From: JACCYI01 sp963828075
Lineage (GTDB): Bacteria > Actinomycetota > Thermoleophilia > Solirubrobacterales > Solirubrobacteraceae
DNA length: 64,000 nucleotides
Direction of reading: 5' to 3'
Assembly: GCA_963828075.1 (NCBI GenBank)
Contig: CAWHDH010000021.1
Coordinates: 682,001 to 746,000 of the forward strand
The notes below the pieces were generated by a model. It ran no database searches. It was not told the origin of the DNA and worked only from the letters and a program-made list of their open reading frames with translations. A program made the position numbers and the translations under genes. Shown one piece after another: positions 43,326 to 52,072 of this stretch. Each line of letters opens with the position of its first letter. The first letter of the stretch is position 1.

Positions 43326-44923
43326 GGCCCGAGGAGGAAGTCGAGGAGGCCGGCGTCGGTGGCGCCGCGCGGCAGGTCGGGGGCGCCCTTGGCGACCGCC
43401 CCTGGATCGGTCAGCACCTCGTCGAGGAGGTCCTGGACGGCGGGGGGAAGCTGAACGTCGGGAGTGTCGACCGGCAGCGGGCTCTTGCCGGCGTCCTGCT
43501 TGGGCTCGGGGGTCGCGGTCGGCTCGGGCCGGGCGTCCTTGCGCGGGCGCTCCTGCTTGCGCTTGGCCCGCTTGCGCTTCTTCTCGGCCGGCGGCTCGGA
43601 CCGCTTGCGGGCCGACTGCTGGGCCGTCTTCGTCGGGTCGGCCTGGTCGACGCCCGGCTGGTTCGGCCCGAGATTGGCGCGGCAGTACTTGCGCTCCGGG
43701 GTGCGCGCCTGCGCCGCATCGGTGAACTGCGCGCAGGTGTTGTCGAGGAACGCCGACACCTTGAGCAGGTAGGAGTTGCCGTCGAAGACGTTGGTCGCCT
43801 GGCCCTGGCGGAAGACGTACTGCAGGATCGCCTCGTAGCCCGTGAAGCCCTGGCCGCCCGGCGAGCGCGGGTCCTTCTCGACGGCGAACTTGCGGTCGTC
43901 GAGGTGCTCGAGCGTCATGGCGAGGTTGGTGGCGAGCTCGGGCAGTTGCTCCGCGAACGGCCGCAGCTCGGCGATCCGCGGGCGCGCGGCCCTCACGGCC
44001 GGGCGCCCGGCGCGGGCGGCGCCGGCCAGCGTGCGTGTCGCGGGCCGCGAGGCCTCCGAGAACGGGCCGAGCTCGTCGAAGAAGCGGGTCAGCAGCGGGG
44101 CGGAGTTCGACAGCTGCGTCAGGGCGGACGTCTGGGCGTCGGCCGCCTGCCCGAGGGTCGCCATGGTCGGGCGCAGCTCGCGCAGGAAGGTCGGGAACTG
44201 CTGCAGCTGGCCGCGGATGTCCTCACGGCGCTCGGCGCTGGCGCGCGCGGTGTCGCGCGCCTCGCGGACGAAGCGCGTGACCTCGGTGCGGCGGTTGGAC
44301 AGCTCGAGCACCACGCGGTCGGCGTCGGTGGTCAGCTCCGCGAGCGTCCGGCGCTGCTCGGCGAGCTGGGCGAGGACCTTGTCGGTCTCGCGCAGCGCCG
44401 GGTTGGCGCGGCGGATCGTCTCGTTGAGGTCCTCCCCGCGGGCCGCGAACGCGGCGCCGAGCTCCCCGACGAGGATCGAGAAGCGCTCCCGGTAGGGGCG
44501 CCGCATGATGTTGTTGACCAGGTCGACGGGGATCGTCGAGCCGGTCTGCTCGACCGGGATGGTCGCGCCCTCCTCGAGCTTGCGCGAGCTGGTGCCCGGC
44601 TTGCAGTCCAGGAAGTACTCACCGATCAGCGACTGCGGGCGCGACTCGCAGAACACGTCGGAGCGGAGGTCGCCGAACCCGCGCTGGCCGATCTCGATGC
44701 CGACCCGCGCGCGGTAGCTCTTGGGGTCGATGTCGAACGTCGTGATCCGGCCGGCGCGCACGCCCGCGACCTTGACGTCGGCCCCCGAGATGAGGCCGAA
44801 CGCGTTGTCCATCACGACCGTGTACTTGCGCGAGTTGTCGTAGCCGTGGGTCCAGTCCCAGACGAACACCGCGGCGACCGCCAGGATGGCCAGCGTGACG
44901 AGGATGGCGAGCGCGCGCTTCAC
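43322..44923 (-). CDS. MCE family protein, second gene, with charged C-terminal tail
   Basis: 533 residues from a GTG overlapping the previous stop. Helix at about 4-25, MCE domain (about 30-115; GADVKVAGVRAGRITTFDID), helical region, then a strongly basic stretch (EKKRKRAKRKQERPRKDARP) and a Pro-rich end. Such tails are seen in some mycobacterial Mce subunits and probably lie outside the cell membrane. The start was chosen by the coupling and the MCE domain position, because the open frame extends far upstream through antisense sequence. Confidence 0.88.
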   Translation of the reverse strand: MKRALAILVTLAILAVAAVFVWDWTHGYDNSRKYTVVMDNAFGLISGADVKVAGVRAGRITTFDIDPKSYRARVGIEIGQRGFGDLRSDVFCESRPQSLIGEYFLDCKPGTSSRKLEEGATIPVEQTGSTIPVDLVNNIMRRPYRERFSILVGELGAAFAARGEDLNETIRRANPALRETDKVLAQLAEQRRTLAELTTDADRVVLELSNRRTEVTRFVREARDTARASAERREDIRGQLQQFPTFLRELRPTMATLGQAADAQTSALTQLSNSAPLLTRFFDELGPFSEASRPATRTLAGAARAGRPAVRAARPRIAELRPFAEQLPELATNLAMTLEHLDDRKFAVEKDPRSPGGQGFTGYEAILQYVFRQGQATNVFDGNSYLLKVSAFLDNTCAQFTDAAQARTPERKYCRANLGPNQPGVDQADPTKTAQQSARKRSEPPAEKKRKRAKRKQERPRKDARPEPTATPEPKQDAGKSPLPVDTPDVQLPPAVQDLLDEVLTDPGAVAKGAPDLPRGATDAGLLDFLLGP

Positions 44924-46338
44924 TTGCCCGGGGGGATCTGGGACGGGTCGCAGTTGTAATCCGGCGACGGCCGATAGGGGCTCGACTTGTCGGCGGCCGG
45001 GCGCTCGGTGGAGCCCGGGCAGCGGTTGCGCTGGCCGACCGTGGCGGTCCGCGCGAACAGCTGGTTGCGGAGCTGCTCGGGCACCGGCACCAGCGTGCCG
45101 TTGAGGAAGGCGAACGCGCTCACGTTGGTCGAGACGCGCGACGCGGAGCCGTTCGCGTCGTAGACGCCGGAGTGCGAGAAGTCGTCGAACCAGCCCGTGA
45201 AATCGGGGGTGTAGGGCCGCTGGAAGGCCCAGTGTGGCGTCTGGCCCTTCAGCGATCTCGCCGACGCGGAGAACGAGCCCTCGCGCTGCTTGCCGTTGTA
45301 GATGGCCGGCCGGGTGGTGACGTCGCGGAACGGCAGCGTCGAGTGCGCGAGCTCGATCAGGTCGTTGTGCTTGCCGGGTCGCTTGACCACGGCGGTGAGG
45401 TCGCGGATCGTCGGCGCCGCGTCGCGGGCGAACGGCCTGAGGTCGGCGAGCACCGCCCGCAGCTTCGGGGTGACGGGCTTTGACTCCTCGACCAGCGGGT
45501 CGAGGTCGTCGAGCGTCGCCCGCAGGTTGACGAACGTGGTGTTGGCCCGGCGCATGAACGGCGGGAGCTGGCTGATCGCGCTCGACAGCGAGTTGCCCTG
45601 GAGGCCGATCGCCGCGAACGTGGTGGCGAGCCGGTCGACCAGCATGGTCAGGTCGTCGCGCCGCTCCGCGACGTCGGTCATGAGCTTGGAGTTGGAGACC
45701 AGGAACGAGCGCAGGCCGGCCTCGTCGTAGGTCAGCTCCTCGAAGAGCCGCCGGGTCGCGACCACCGACGGGTTCAGGTACGCAAAGCCCTCGTTGGCCT
45801 CGCGCGACTGGCCCTCGTAGGTCCGGCCGAAGCCGCGGACGACGTTGGTCAGGCCCTTGCGGGTGCGCTTGTCGAACAGGTTGAAGACCTCGTCGAGGTC
45901 GACCGACGTGTTCGTGTCGGTGAGGGCGATCTCGGCGCCGTCCTCGATCGTGTCCTTGACCTCGCCGGGCGGCATCTGGAGGTCGACGTAGCGGTTGGCG
46001 ACGCCCGAGAGCGACGCGGTGCGGATCGTGGCCTGGGTGCCGCGGCGCAGCGGCACGAGCTCGTCGTCGTCGATCCGCATGGTGATCACGGCGGCGCCGT
46101 CGGAGGCCAGGTCGATCTTGCGGACCGTCCCGACCGGGCGCCCCGAGACTTGCACGAGGTTGCCCTTGACGAGCTGGCCGGCGCTGTGGAAGCGGGCCGT
46201 CACCTCGTAGCGGCTGCCCCCGGTGATGATGAGCGCGGCGAGCACCGCGACCAGGACGAGGGCCAGGAGCACGGCGACGCGCCCGAGCGTTCCCAACCGC
46301 CCGGATCCCCTGCCGTCGTGTGTCCCCGCGCTGGCCAC
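44920..46338 (-). CDS. MCE family protein, first gene of the mce operon
   Basis: 472 residues from a GTG at 46338. N-terminal charged segment, helix at about 20-40, MCE domain (about 45-120; YEVTARFHSAGQLVKGNLVQVSGRPVGTVRK), helical region, and a C-terminal segment with NRCPGSTE and NCDPSQ cysteines. It heads six overlapping mce genes. In the usual mce locus two YrbE permease genes precede this one; here the upstream 254 bp hold hairpins and then a divergent unrelated gene. Confidence 0.9.
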   Translation of the reverse strand: MASAGTHDGRGSGRLGTLGRVAVLLALVLVAVLAALIITGGSRYEVTARFHSAGQLVKGNLVQVSGRPVGTVRKIDLASDGAAVITMRIDDDELVPLRRGTQATIRTASLSGVANRYVDLQMPPGEVKDTIEDGAEIALTDTNTSVDLDEVFNLFDKRTRKGLTNVVRGFGRTYEGQSREANEGFAYLNPSVVATRRLFEELTYDEAGLRSFLVSNSKLMTDVAERRDDLTMLVDRLATTFAAIGLQGNSLSSAISQLPPFMRRANTTFVNLRATLDDLDPLVEESKPVTPKLRAVLADLRPFARDAAPTIRDLTAVVKRPGKHNDLIELAHSTLPFRDVTTRPAIYNGKQREGSFSASARSLKGQTPHWAFQRPYTPDFTGWFDDFSHSGVYDANGSASRVSTNVSAFAFLNGTLVPVPEQLRNQLFARTATVGQRNRCPGSTERPAADKSSPYRPSPDYNCDPSQIPPGK

Positions 46339-46413
46339 AGCCGATCTCGGCGCGAGAGTACGGGATCGCTATCGCCGCTGCGCCACTTCCCGGATCGTTG
46401 CTCCAGAGCGCGC

Positions 46414-46471
46414 GAACCCGGTGCCGGCCCCCGCGCGACCGGGTTCCGAACGCCTCAGGCAGGGCGTTCGG
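46414..46471. promoter_or_regulatory. two adjoining inverted repeats in the mce leader
   Basis: GAACCCGGT (46414-46422) pairs with ACCGGGTTC (46438-46446), and CCGAACGCC (46446-46454) pairs with GGCGTTCGG (46463-46471); both pairs are perfect. They lie 75-135 bases upstream of the first mce gene and could be operator sites or leader RNA hairpins. The rest of this 254-bp gap shows nothing specific. Confidence 0.4.
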
Positions 46472-46592
46472 GGCCGGTATGTGCGAGCGCGGGGGCGGCA
46501 CCTCGGGTGGCGCTAATCCGTTCGTGGGAGGGAGTCCTCGCCCTTGGTATCGGAACAGAATGGGGCGCGGCACATAGGGTGCGGACCCCAAC

Positions 46593-47435
46593 GTGCCCGT
46601 CGCTCTCGCCCTCGCCGCCGCGACGCTCGCCTTCGGCGCGGACCCACTCGCACCGGTCCTCGTTCACGATCGCGACGAGCGGGTCTTCGCGGCGAGCGTC
46701 GCGGCCTCCGACCTTCCCGTCCCCGGCCGGCCGGCGGCCCGGCGGGGAGCGGTCGCCTATCGCCACGTGAGCGAAGCCCCGAGGGGCGGGACGTGGCGGC
46801 AGTACTGGTTCTTCTACGCCGACAACCGCCAGGACCGAGGCATTCTGCGGACGGGCCGGCACCTCGGCGACTGGGAGCTCGTCCAGTTCCGCCTCGACGC
46901 GCGCGGGCGGCCGATCGAGGCCGTCTACGCGCAGCACTCGGGCGCCGAGCGGTGCCCCTGGGCGGCGGTCGAGCGGCGCTCAGGCCATCCCGTGATCTAC
47001 GTCGCCAACGCCTCGCACGCCGCCTATCTGCGGCCGGGTCTGCGCGACCGCACCTGGCCCGACCCCAACGACGAGGCCGACGGACGTGGTGCCGTGGCGC
47101 GGCCGGCGGTGCAGGACATCGAGGAAACGGCACCGCCGTGGATGGCATGGCCGGGACGCTGGGGACCGACCCGGCGCGGACTCGTCCCGGGGGAACAGGA
47201 CTCGCCGCGCGGGCCGGCCCACCAACCCGACCGCTGGGACGCGGCGGGGTTCGCCGCCGCGGCGCGGCGCTGCCGGGCCGGGTGCGACCGGCCCGGCGAA
47301 TGCGATCGCGCGGAGACCGCGATGACGGCGGGGGCGATCGCCGGGGTGGCGCTCATCGCCGCCTTGGTGATCCGGCGGCGGAGACGAGGCGGGGGCGACG
47401 GGCGTCCGGCCCGCCACCCCCTGGGGTACGGCTAG
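46593..47435 (+). CDS. secreted or membrane-anchored Vps62/DUF946-like protein
   Basis: 280 residues from a GTG. It has a signal peptide-like N-terminus, then the Vps62-type pattern: QYWFFYADNRQDRG, TGRHLGDWELVQFRLD, and HPVIYVANASHAAYL. Two cysteine pairs follow (RRCRAGCDRPGECDR), and a C-terminal helix (AGAIAGVALIAALVI) with an Arg-rich end, suggesting an outward-facing domain held by the membrane. Function of the family is not known. Its TAG stop shares the same CTAG as the stop of the convergent gene. Confidence 0.72.
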   Translation: MPVALALAAATLAFGADPLAPVLVHDRDERVFAASVAASDLPVPGRPAARRGAVAYRHVSEAPRGGTWRQYWFFYADNRQDRGILRTGRHLGDWELVQFRLDARGRPIEAVYAQHSGAERCPWAAVERRSGHPVIYVANASHAAYLRPGLRDRTWPDPNDEADGRGAVARPAVQDIEETAPPWMAWPGRWGPTRRGLVPGEQDSPRGPAHQPDRWDAAGFAAAARRCRAGCDRPGECDRAETAMTAGAIAGVALIAALVIRRRRRGGGDGRPARHPLGYG

Positions 47436-47860
47436 GACTTCTTGGACTTCTTGGGCTTCTTGGACTTCTTGGGCTTCTTGGCGGCGTCGTCGCCGTCCGC
47501 GTCCAGCTTCTGCTCGATGCAGGTGCGCAGGGCGTGCTTGGGGCCGTACTTGGCCTTGAACGCGGCGCGATCGGCGCGGCGCTCGGTCTTGCACTCGCGC
47601 CTGGCGGCCTTGCGCTCGGCGTGAGCGGCCCGGCGCGCGGCCCTGGCGGCCTCGCGCTGCGCGGAGACGCACTTGCCGAAGGCGTTGGACTTGTTCTCGT
47701 TCGTGCCGTACTTCGCCTTGAACGCGGCGGCGTCGGCGGCGCGCTCGGCCTTGCAGACCTTGGCCGCATTGGACTTCGGCGCCGGCGGATCGTCGGTCGC
47801 CATCGCGGCGCCCGGGAGCCCGAGCGCCAGCGCGGCGCCGAGGGCGATCAGCTTCTTCAT
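47432..47860 (-). CDS. secreted Ala/Lys/Arg-rich protein with two Cys-framed repeats
   Basis: 142 residues. Signal peptide (MKKLIALGAALALGLPGAAMA). Two copies of a unit of about 30 residues, CK-x-ER-x-AD-x-AAFKAKYG followed later by a Cys, at about 36-64 and 90-115, each probably closed by a disulfide, then a basic tail of KKPKKSKK type. AGGAGG precedes the ATG. It could bind an acidic surface polymer. I do not know a characterised relative. Confidence 0.72.
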   Translation of the reverse strand: MKKLIALGAALALGLPGAAMATDDPPAPKSNAAKVCKAERAADAAAFKAKYGTNENKSNAFGKCVSAQREAARAARRAAHAERKAARRECKTERRADRAAFKAKYGPKHALRTCIEQKLDADGDDAAKKPKKSKKPKKSKKS

Positions 47861-47927
47861 TGAGGACCTCCTGTCCGTTGGACGGTGTTCACTGCCCGTC
47901 CCAACGCGGCGCGGACCCGGAGGTTGG

Positions 47928-48695
47928 TCAGAGACCGGACGGATGCCGGGCGACGAACCCGGCGCGCTTGCCGCGCAGGTCGTTCTGCCAGCGCGAGCCG
48001 GTGCGCCCGGCGCCCGAGGTGTCGAAGCGCAGCCCGGCGACCTCCATGTACACGTGGCCGGGGCTCGAGTAGATCGTGATCCACTTGCCGGGGCCGGGCT
48101 CGCCCCACTTCATCAGCGGCCCGGAGGCGAGCGGCCCGTCGAGGAAGCCCGCGGCCGCCAGCGCGAAGGAGACCGATCCCGAGCAGTCGTAGCCCGTGTC
48201 GACCCACTTGCCGTGGCCGCCGCCCCACTTGTAGGGCGAGCGGGCAATCACGTTGCCGGCCTCGATGATGCGCAGGACCTGCCACGGCGCCTCGAGCGGC
48301 GGCAGCGCGACGCCGTTGGGCAGCGCGGTGGCCCCGTTGACGCCGCCGGTGACGGTGGTGGTGACACCCGGCCGCCGCTTGGCGGACGACGCGGGGCCCT
48401 TCGGGGCGCGGTCGGACCCCGTGTCCTCCTCGACGGCGACGGCCGGCGCCCTCGAGGCGTCCGACGTCTCCCCGGCGACGGGCTGGACGAGCTTCGGGCG
48501 CGCCTTGGGCAGCGGCGGCTGCTCGGCCGGCGCGGGCGCGGCGCCGCGTGTGTCGGCGGCCGGAGCGGGCGTGCTCTTGCCGGACGCGCCGAACGCCATC
48601 CAGGTCCCGCCGCCGGCGGCGGCGGCGCACAGCACGGCGATCAGGATGCGGGCGCGGCGCACCCAGCCAGTATGCCCCGGCCCGGCGATCGCCAT
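47928..48695 (-). CDS. NlpC/P60-like secreted protein
   Basis: 255 residues. N-terminal helix (about 14-35; RARILIAVLCAAAAGGGTWM), a Pro/Ala/Lys-rich linker to about 130, then a papain-like domain with Cys171 (DTGYDCSGS) and His214 (SPGHVYM). It is about 60% identical by eye over the C-terminal domain to the riboswitch-controlled protein at 14323-15138 but lacks the peptidoglycan-binding domain. Its ATG is coupled to the upstream stop (TGATG). Confidence 0.85.
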   Translation of the reverse strand: MAIAGPGHTGWVRRARILIAVLCAAAAGGGTWMAFGASGKSTPAPAADTRGAAPAPAEQPPLPKARPKLVQPVAGETSDASRAPAVAVEEDTGSDRAPKGPASSAKRRPGVTTTVTGGVNGATALPNGVALPPLEAPWQVLRIIEAGNVIARSPYKWGGGHGKWVDTGYDCSGSVSFALAAAGFLDGPLASGPLMKWGEPGPGKWITIYSSPGHVYMEVAGLRFDTSGAGRTGSRWQNDLRGKRAGFVARHPSGL

Positions 48696-49315
48696 CACCG
48701 GTTGGCCCAGAACGACGTGCGGGCCGCGGCGCCGTCCTTGGTCAGCCCGATGTGGAGGTGGTCGATATGGCCGGCGGTCGGGTTGACCCGCTTGCGCTTC
48801 TTGCCCGACTTCGCGAAGCACTCGGAGTACTTGGAGAACTCGCCCATCCTGGCCATCCAGTAGCCGCAGTCCCAGATCAGCTCCTCGACGCCCATGCGGC
48901 GCGCGAGCACTTGCGGGTTCCCAGCCGTGTCGGGCGCGAGCAGCAGGCGGATCAGGTCCTCGCCGGCCCGGCGCTGCACCGGGTCGCGCGCGTCGAGGTG
49001 CCAGTCGATCGCCCGGCCCTCGGCGTGCAGGGACGCCGAGCCCTTGCCCCACCGCTCGCAGCGATAGACGCCCCAGGTCTCGCCGATGGCGTTCGCCTCG
49101 AGCCAGGCCACGAGCAGCGTGGTCCCGGGCTTCGGGGTCTTCGCGCAGTGGGTGGCGCGGTCATAGACCGAATCCTCGATCGGCAGCGCGGCGAGCCGGT
49201 CGGCAGGGTTGCCCTCGACCGGCGCCGGCGTCGCGGGCAGCTTCGGGAGGGCGTGTGAGGTGGCGGGCAGGGCAGCCGCGCACACGAAGGCGAGGGTGAC
49301 GGTTCGCAGGCGCAC
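48695..49315 (-). CDS. secreted M15/VanY-like peptidase domain protein
   Basis: 206 residues from a GTG at 49315; longer starts would overlap the divergent gene. Signal peptide (LRTVTLAFVCAAALPATSHA). The C-terminal domain has SLHAEGRAIDWHLDA and GHIDHLHIGL, the metal-binding His/Asp blocks of LAS-type (VanY/M15) carboxypeptidases or of their non-enzymatic relatives. Four cysteines probably form disulfides. It is coupled to the NlpC/P60 gene, so both probably act on peptidoglycan. Confidence 0.8.
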   Translation of the reverse strand: MRLRTVTLAFVCAAALPATSHALPKLPATPAPVEGNPADRLAALPIEDSVYDRATHCAKTPKPGTTLLVAWLEANAIGETWGVYRCERWGKGSASLHAEGRAIDWHLDARDPVQRRAGEDLIRLLLAPDTAGNPQVLARRMGVEELIWDCGYWMARMGEFSKYSECFAKSGKKRKRVNPTAGHIDHLHIGLTKDGAAARTSFWANR

Positions 49316-49388
49316 CTTGACTGCATCGGCCACGCCCCGGGCCGCCTTGAGGGCGCAAGTTCTCCCCCGCGCGTGCGTTGGAGCCCGC

Positions 49389-51992
49389 ATGAGACGTTCT
49401 TTCGTGGTTGCGACGCTGTTCGCCGCCTGCCTGGTTCTCCCGGCCACGGCGCCCGCGCACCTGCTCGACCATCCGGCGCCGTCGACCCTGTCTCAGCCCG
49501 TCGGGCCGCTGTCGACGCAGGTCAACTCCGGCGGCGAAGGCGCGAAGTGGGAGCTGCTGACCTCGTTGCCGACCGCGAACCCGCACTCCGACCTGGACTA
49601 CTTCACCAAGGGCGGCGAGATCTACGCGTCCGTCGGCGTGCTCGGCATCGGCGCCAACGGCGGCGGCCAGTCGATCGTCAAGCTCACGGAGGGCGGCGGC
49701 ATCTCGCCCAGCCCGGCCATCGTCTCGAGCCATCCGTCGGCGGCCTGCCCGACCAACGCCGCGGGCACGGGGCTCCAGCACGACGTGGAGGCGACGCCCA
49801 AGAGCAGCGTCATCCTCAACACGGTCGTCCCGAAGGCCGAGCGCTCCGACGCCCAGTTGCTGCTCGACGCGTCCGATGCCGCCGGCCGCTGCCACGACGC
49901 CGGCATCCTCGGCATCCAGAACGCCCCCAAGGGCGGCCTCGAGATCATCGACATCGCGGACATCGCGAACCCGAAGGAGATCGGGTTCACCAGCCATATC
50001 GGCGAGTCGCACACGGTCAACGTCGACCCCCGCCGGCCGCACATCGCCTACTCCGTGACGTCGGACTCCGTCGGCGTCAACGCCTTCGGGGTGCGCGGCA
50101 ACGAGGAGGGCGCCGGCCGGGCGCTCGACGGCTTCGAGGTGGTCGACCTGCGCTCGTGCCTGACCGCCCCGCTCGGGACGATCCCCGCCGGCGCGACGAT
50201 CGACTCCAAGCGCGAGCTCTGCCGCCCGCAGGTCTACCGCTTCCGCTACCCGAGCGTCGACATCTCGCTCGGCCACACCAACCAGACCGGCATCTACGGC
50301 TGCCACGAGCTCGAGGTCTATCCGGACGACCGCCTGACCTGCGCCTCCGGCGCGGCGACGATCCTGTTCGACGTCGAGCGCGCGTTCGACGACAACGGCA
50401 CGCCCGACAACTTCCTCGACGACACGCCGCGCGGCACGCCGCTGCCGTGCCGGGTGCGGGCCTCGTCGAACAGCGGCCCCTCGGCCGCCTTCACCAGCGG
50501 CGCCAAGGTCACCGACTGCGTGGTCGGCGGGACGGACGCGGCCCAGGTGGACCTCGGCATACCGAACTGGCAGAAGCTCGGGTCGCCGTCGCTCACCGGC
50601 GTCCGCCACGTCGGCACCGCGTTCCACCAGGGGCGCGAGTCGACGCAGGGGGCGCTCCAGCCCAAGTACGACTCCACGCAGGACATCGACTTCAGCCACG
50701 AGGCCGAACTCACCGACTCGCGCCGGTTCATCATCGCCAGCGACGAGCGCGGCGGTGGCGTCGCCGGCGGGGCGCAGTGCGCGCCGGGCGAGGATCTCAA
50801 GTTCGCCAACGGCGGCCTGCACGCCTACGCGGTGGACCGCCTGCAGGGCGCGACGCCGGGCGGCCCGCTGCCGGCCAACCGCGCCAAGGAGGCACACAAG
50901 GCCTATGCGCTGACCCCCAAGGGGGAGAAGGCGATCTTCCGCGTCACCGTGCGCACCGAGCCCAAGGCCTCGTTCTGCACCGCGCACGTCTTCCACCAGA
51001 TCCCGGGCCAGAACCGGATCTTCATGGGCTGGTACTCCCAGGGCACCCAGGTGGTCGACTTCACCGAGAAGCCCGACGGGACGGTCGAGTTCTCCAACGC
51101 GGCCTACTTCATCCCGGAGAACGCCAACGAGTGGGTCTCGGCGATCTTCAAGATGGAGCGCAACGCCGACGGCACCTTCACGTACTACGGGGCAACGGGC
51201 GACGGCGTGGTCGGCGACGCCGGCCGCAACGGCATCGACATCTACAAGGTGACGCTCCCCGCGCCGCCGGCGCCGGCCGCCCGCGTGCGAAAGAGCGAGC
51301 CTCGGCCGACGACCCCGCCCACCGGCGGCCCGGCCGGAACCGCGGGGCCGGGCTGCCCCGGCTCGGCGCTGCTCGCCGCCGAGGCGGCCGGGCGAGGCGC
51401 CGGCCGCGGCCTGTCGCTGCGCTTCCGCACGGCCGGCAACGTGCCCGTGACGATCGACATCTTCCAGCAGTCGGTCGGGCGCCGGATCGTCGGCGAGCGG
51501 CGCGTGCGGCGCTTCACCGGCCGGCGCGGCTCGTTGTTCTGGAACGGGCGCGACGCCCGCCGCCGCCAGGTCCCGCCCGGCTACTACTTCGCCCGACTGC
51601 GGGCGCGGGGCGCGGACGGCCGGGTCGACACCGTGCGCCTCACGCTGGGGCTCTCCCGGCGGCGGTTCGGCCCGCGGCTCGGCTTCCACCGGCGCGAGGA
51701 CTGCGGGACCCTGCAGATGTTCAAGCTCTCGCGGCCGGTCTTCGGCGGCCTCGACACCCGCTCGCTGGGCATCGCCTACCGCCTCGCGCGCGGCGCCCGG
51801 GTCTCGATCACGGTGACCGACCGCCGCGAGCGCGTGGTGCGGCGGTTCAAGGCGACCGACCCGCCGGTCGGCAAGGTCCAGCGGCTGCGGCTCTCCGCGC
51901 GCGGGCTCGCCCGCGGCGACTACCGGGTCAAGCTCTCGGTCACCCGCGACAACCGCACCACGACCGAGACGCTGACCGCTCGGCGCCTGTAG
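49389..51992 (+). CDS. large secreted LVIVD/beta-propeller-type protein
   Basis: 867 residues. Signal peptide to about residue 24 (TAPAHL). The body (about 30-630) has LVIVD-like blades such as GGLEIIDIADIANPKEIGF, DLDYFTKGGEIYASVG and FMGWYSQGTQVVDFTEKPDG, with several cysteines. The C-terminal 210 residues hold two FlgD/Ig-like domains (LFWNGRDARRRQVPPGYYFARLRA is a strong match). The ATG is 73 bp from the divergent peptidase start. It is probably a surface protein that binds a carbohydrate or protein; no catalytic residues are evident. Confidence 0.78.
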   Translation: MRRSFVVATLFAACLVLPATAPAHLLDHPAPSTLSQPVGPLSTQVNSGGEGAKWELLTSLPTANPHSDLDYFTKGGEIYASVGVLGIGANGGGQSIVKLTEGGGISPSPAIVSSHPSAACPTNAAGTGLQHDVEATPKSSVILNTVVPKAERSDAQLLLDASDAAGRCHDAGILGIQNAPKGGLEIIDIADIANPKEIGFTSHIGESHTVNVDPRRPHIAYSVTSDSVGVNAFGVRGNEEGAGRALDGFEVVDLRSCLTAPLGTIPAGATIDSKRELCRPQVYRFRYPSVDISLGHTNQTGIYGCHELEVYPDDRLTCASGAATILFDVERAFDDNGTPDNFLDDTPRGTPLPCRVRASSNSGPSAAFTSGAKVTDCVVGGTDAAQVDLGIPNWQKLGSPSLTGVRHVGTAFHQGRESTQGALQPKYDSTQDIDFSHEAELTDSRRFIIASDERGGGVAGGAQCAPGEDLKFANGGLHAYAVDRLQGATPGGPLPANRAKEAHKAYALTPKGEKAIFRVTVRTEPKASFCTAHVFHQIPGQNRIFMGWYSQGTQVVDFTEKPDGTVEFSNAAYFIPENANEWVSAIFKMERNADGTFTYYGATGDGVVGDAGRNGIDIYKVTLPAPPAPAARVRKSEPRPTTPPTGGPAGTAGPGCPGSALLAAEAAGRGAGRGLSLRFRTAGNVPVTIDIFQQSVGRRIVGERRVRRFTGRRGSLFWNGRDARRRQVPPGYYFARLRARGADGRVDTVRLTLGLSRRRFGPRLGFHRREDCGTLQMFKLSRPVFGGLDTRSLGIAYRLARGARVSITVTDRRERVVRRFKATDPPVGKVQRLRLSARGLARGDYRVKLSVTRDNRTTTETLTARRL

Positions 51993-52072
51993 AGGGGCGC
52001 GGGAGACGCAGGCGGAATGGCCGCGGGCGATGGTGCCCGCAGCCGAAGCCACGCCTGTAGGGTCGATCGCGG

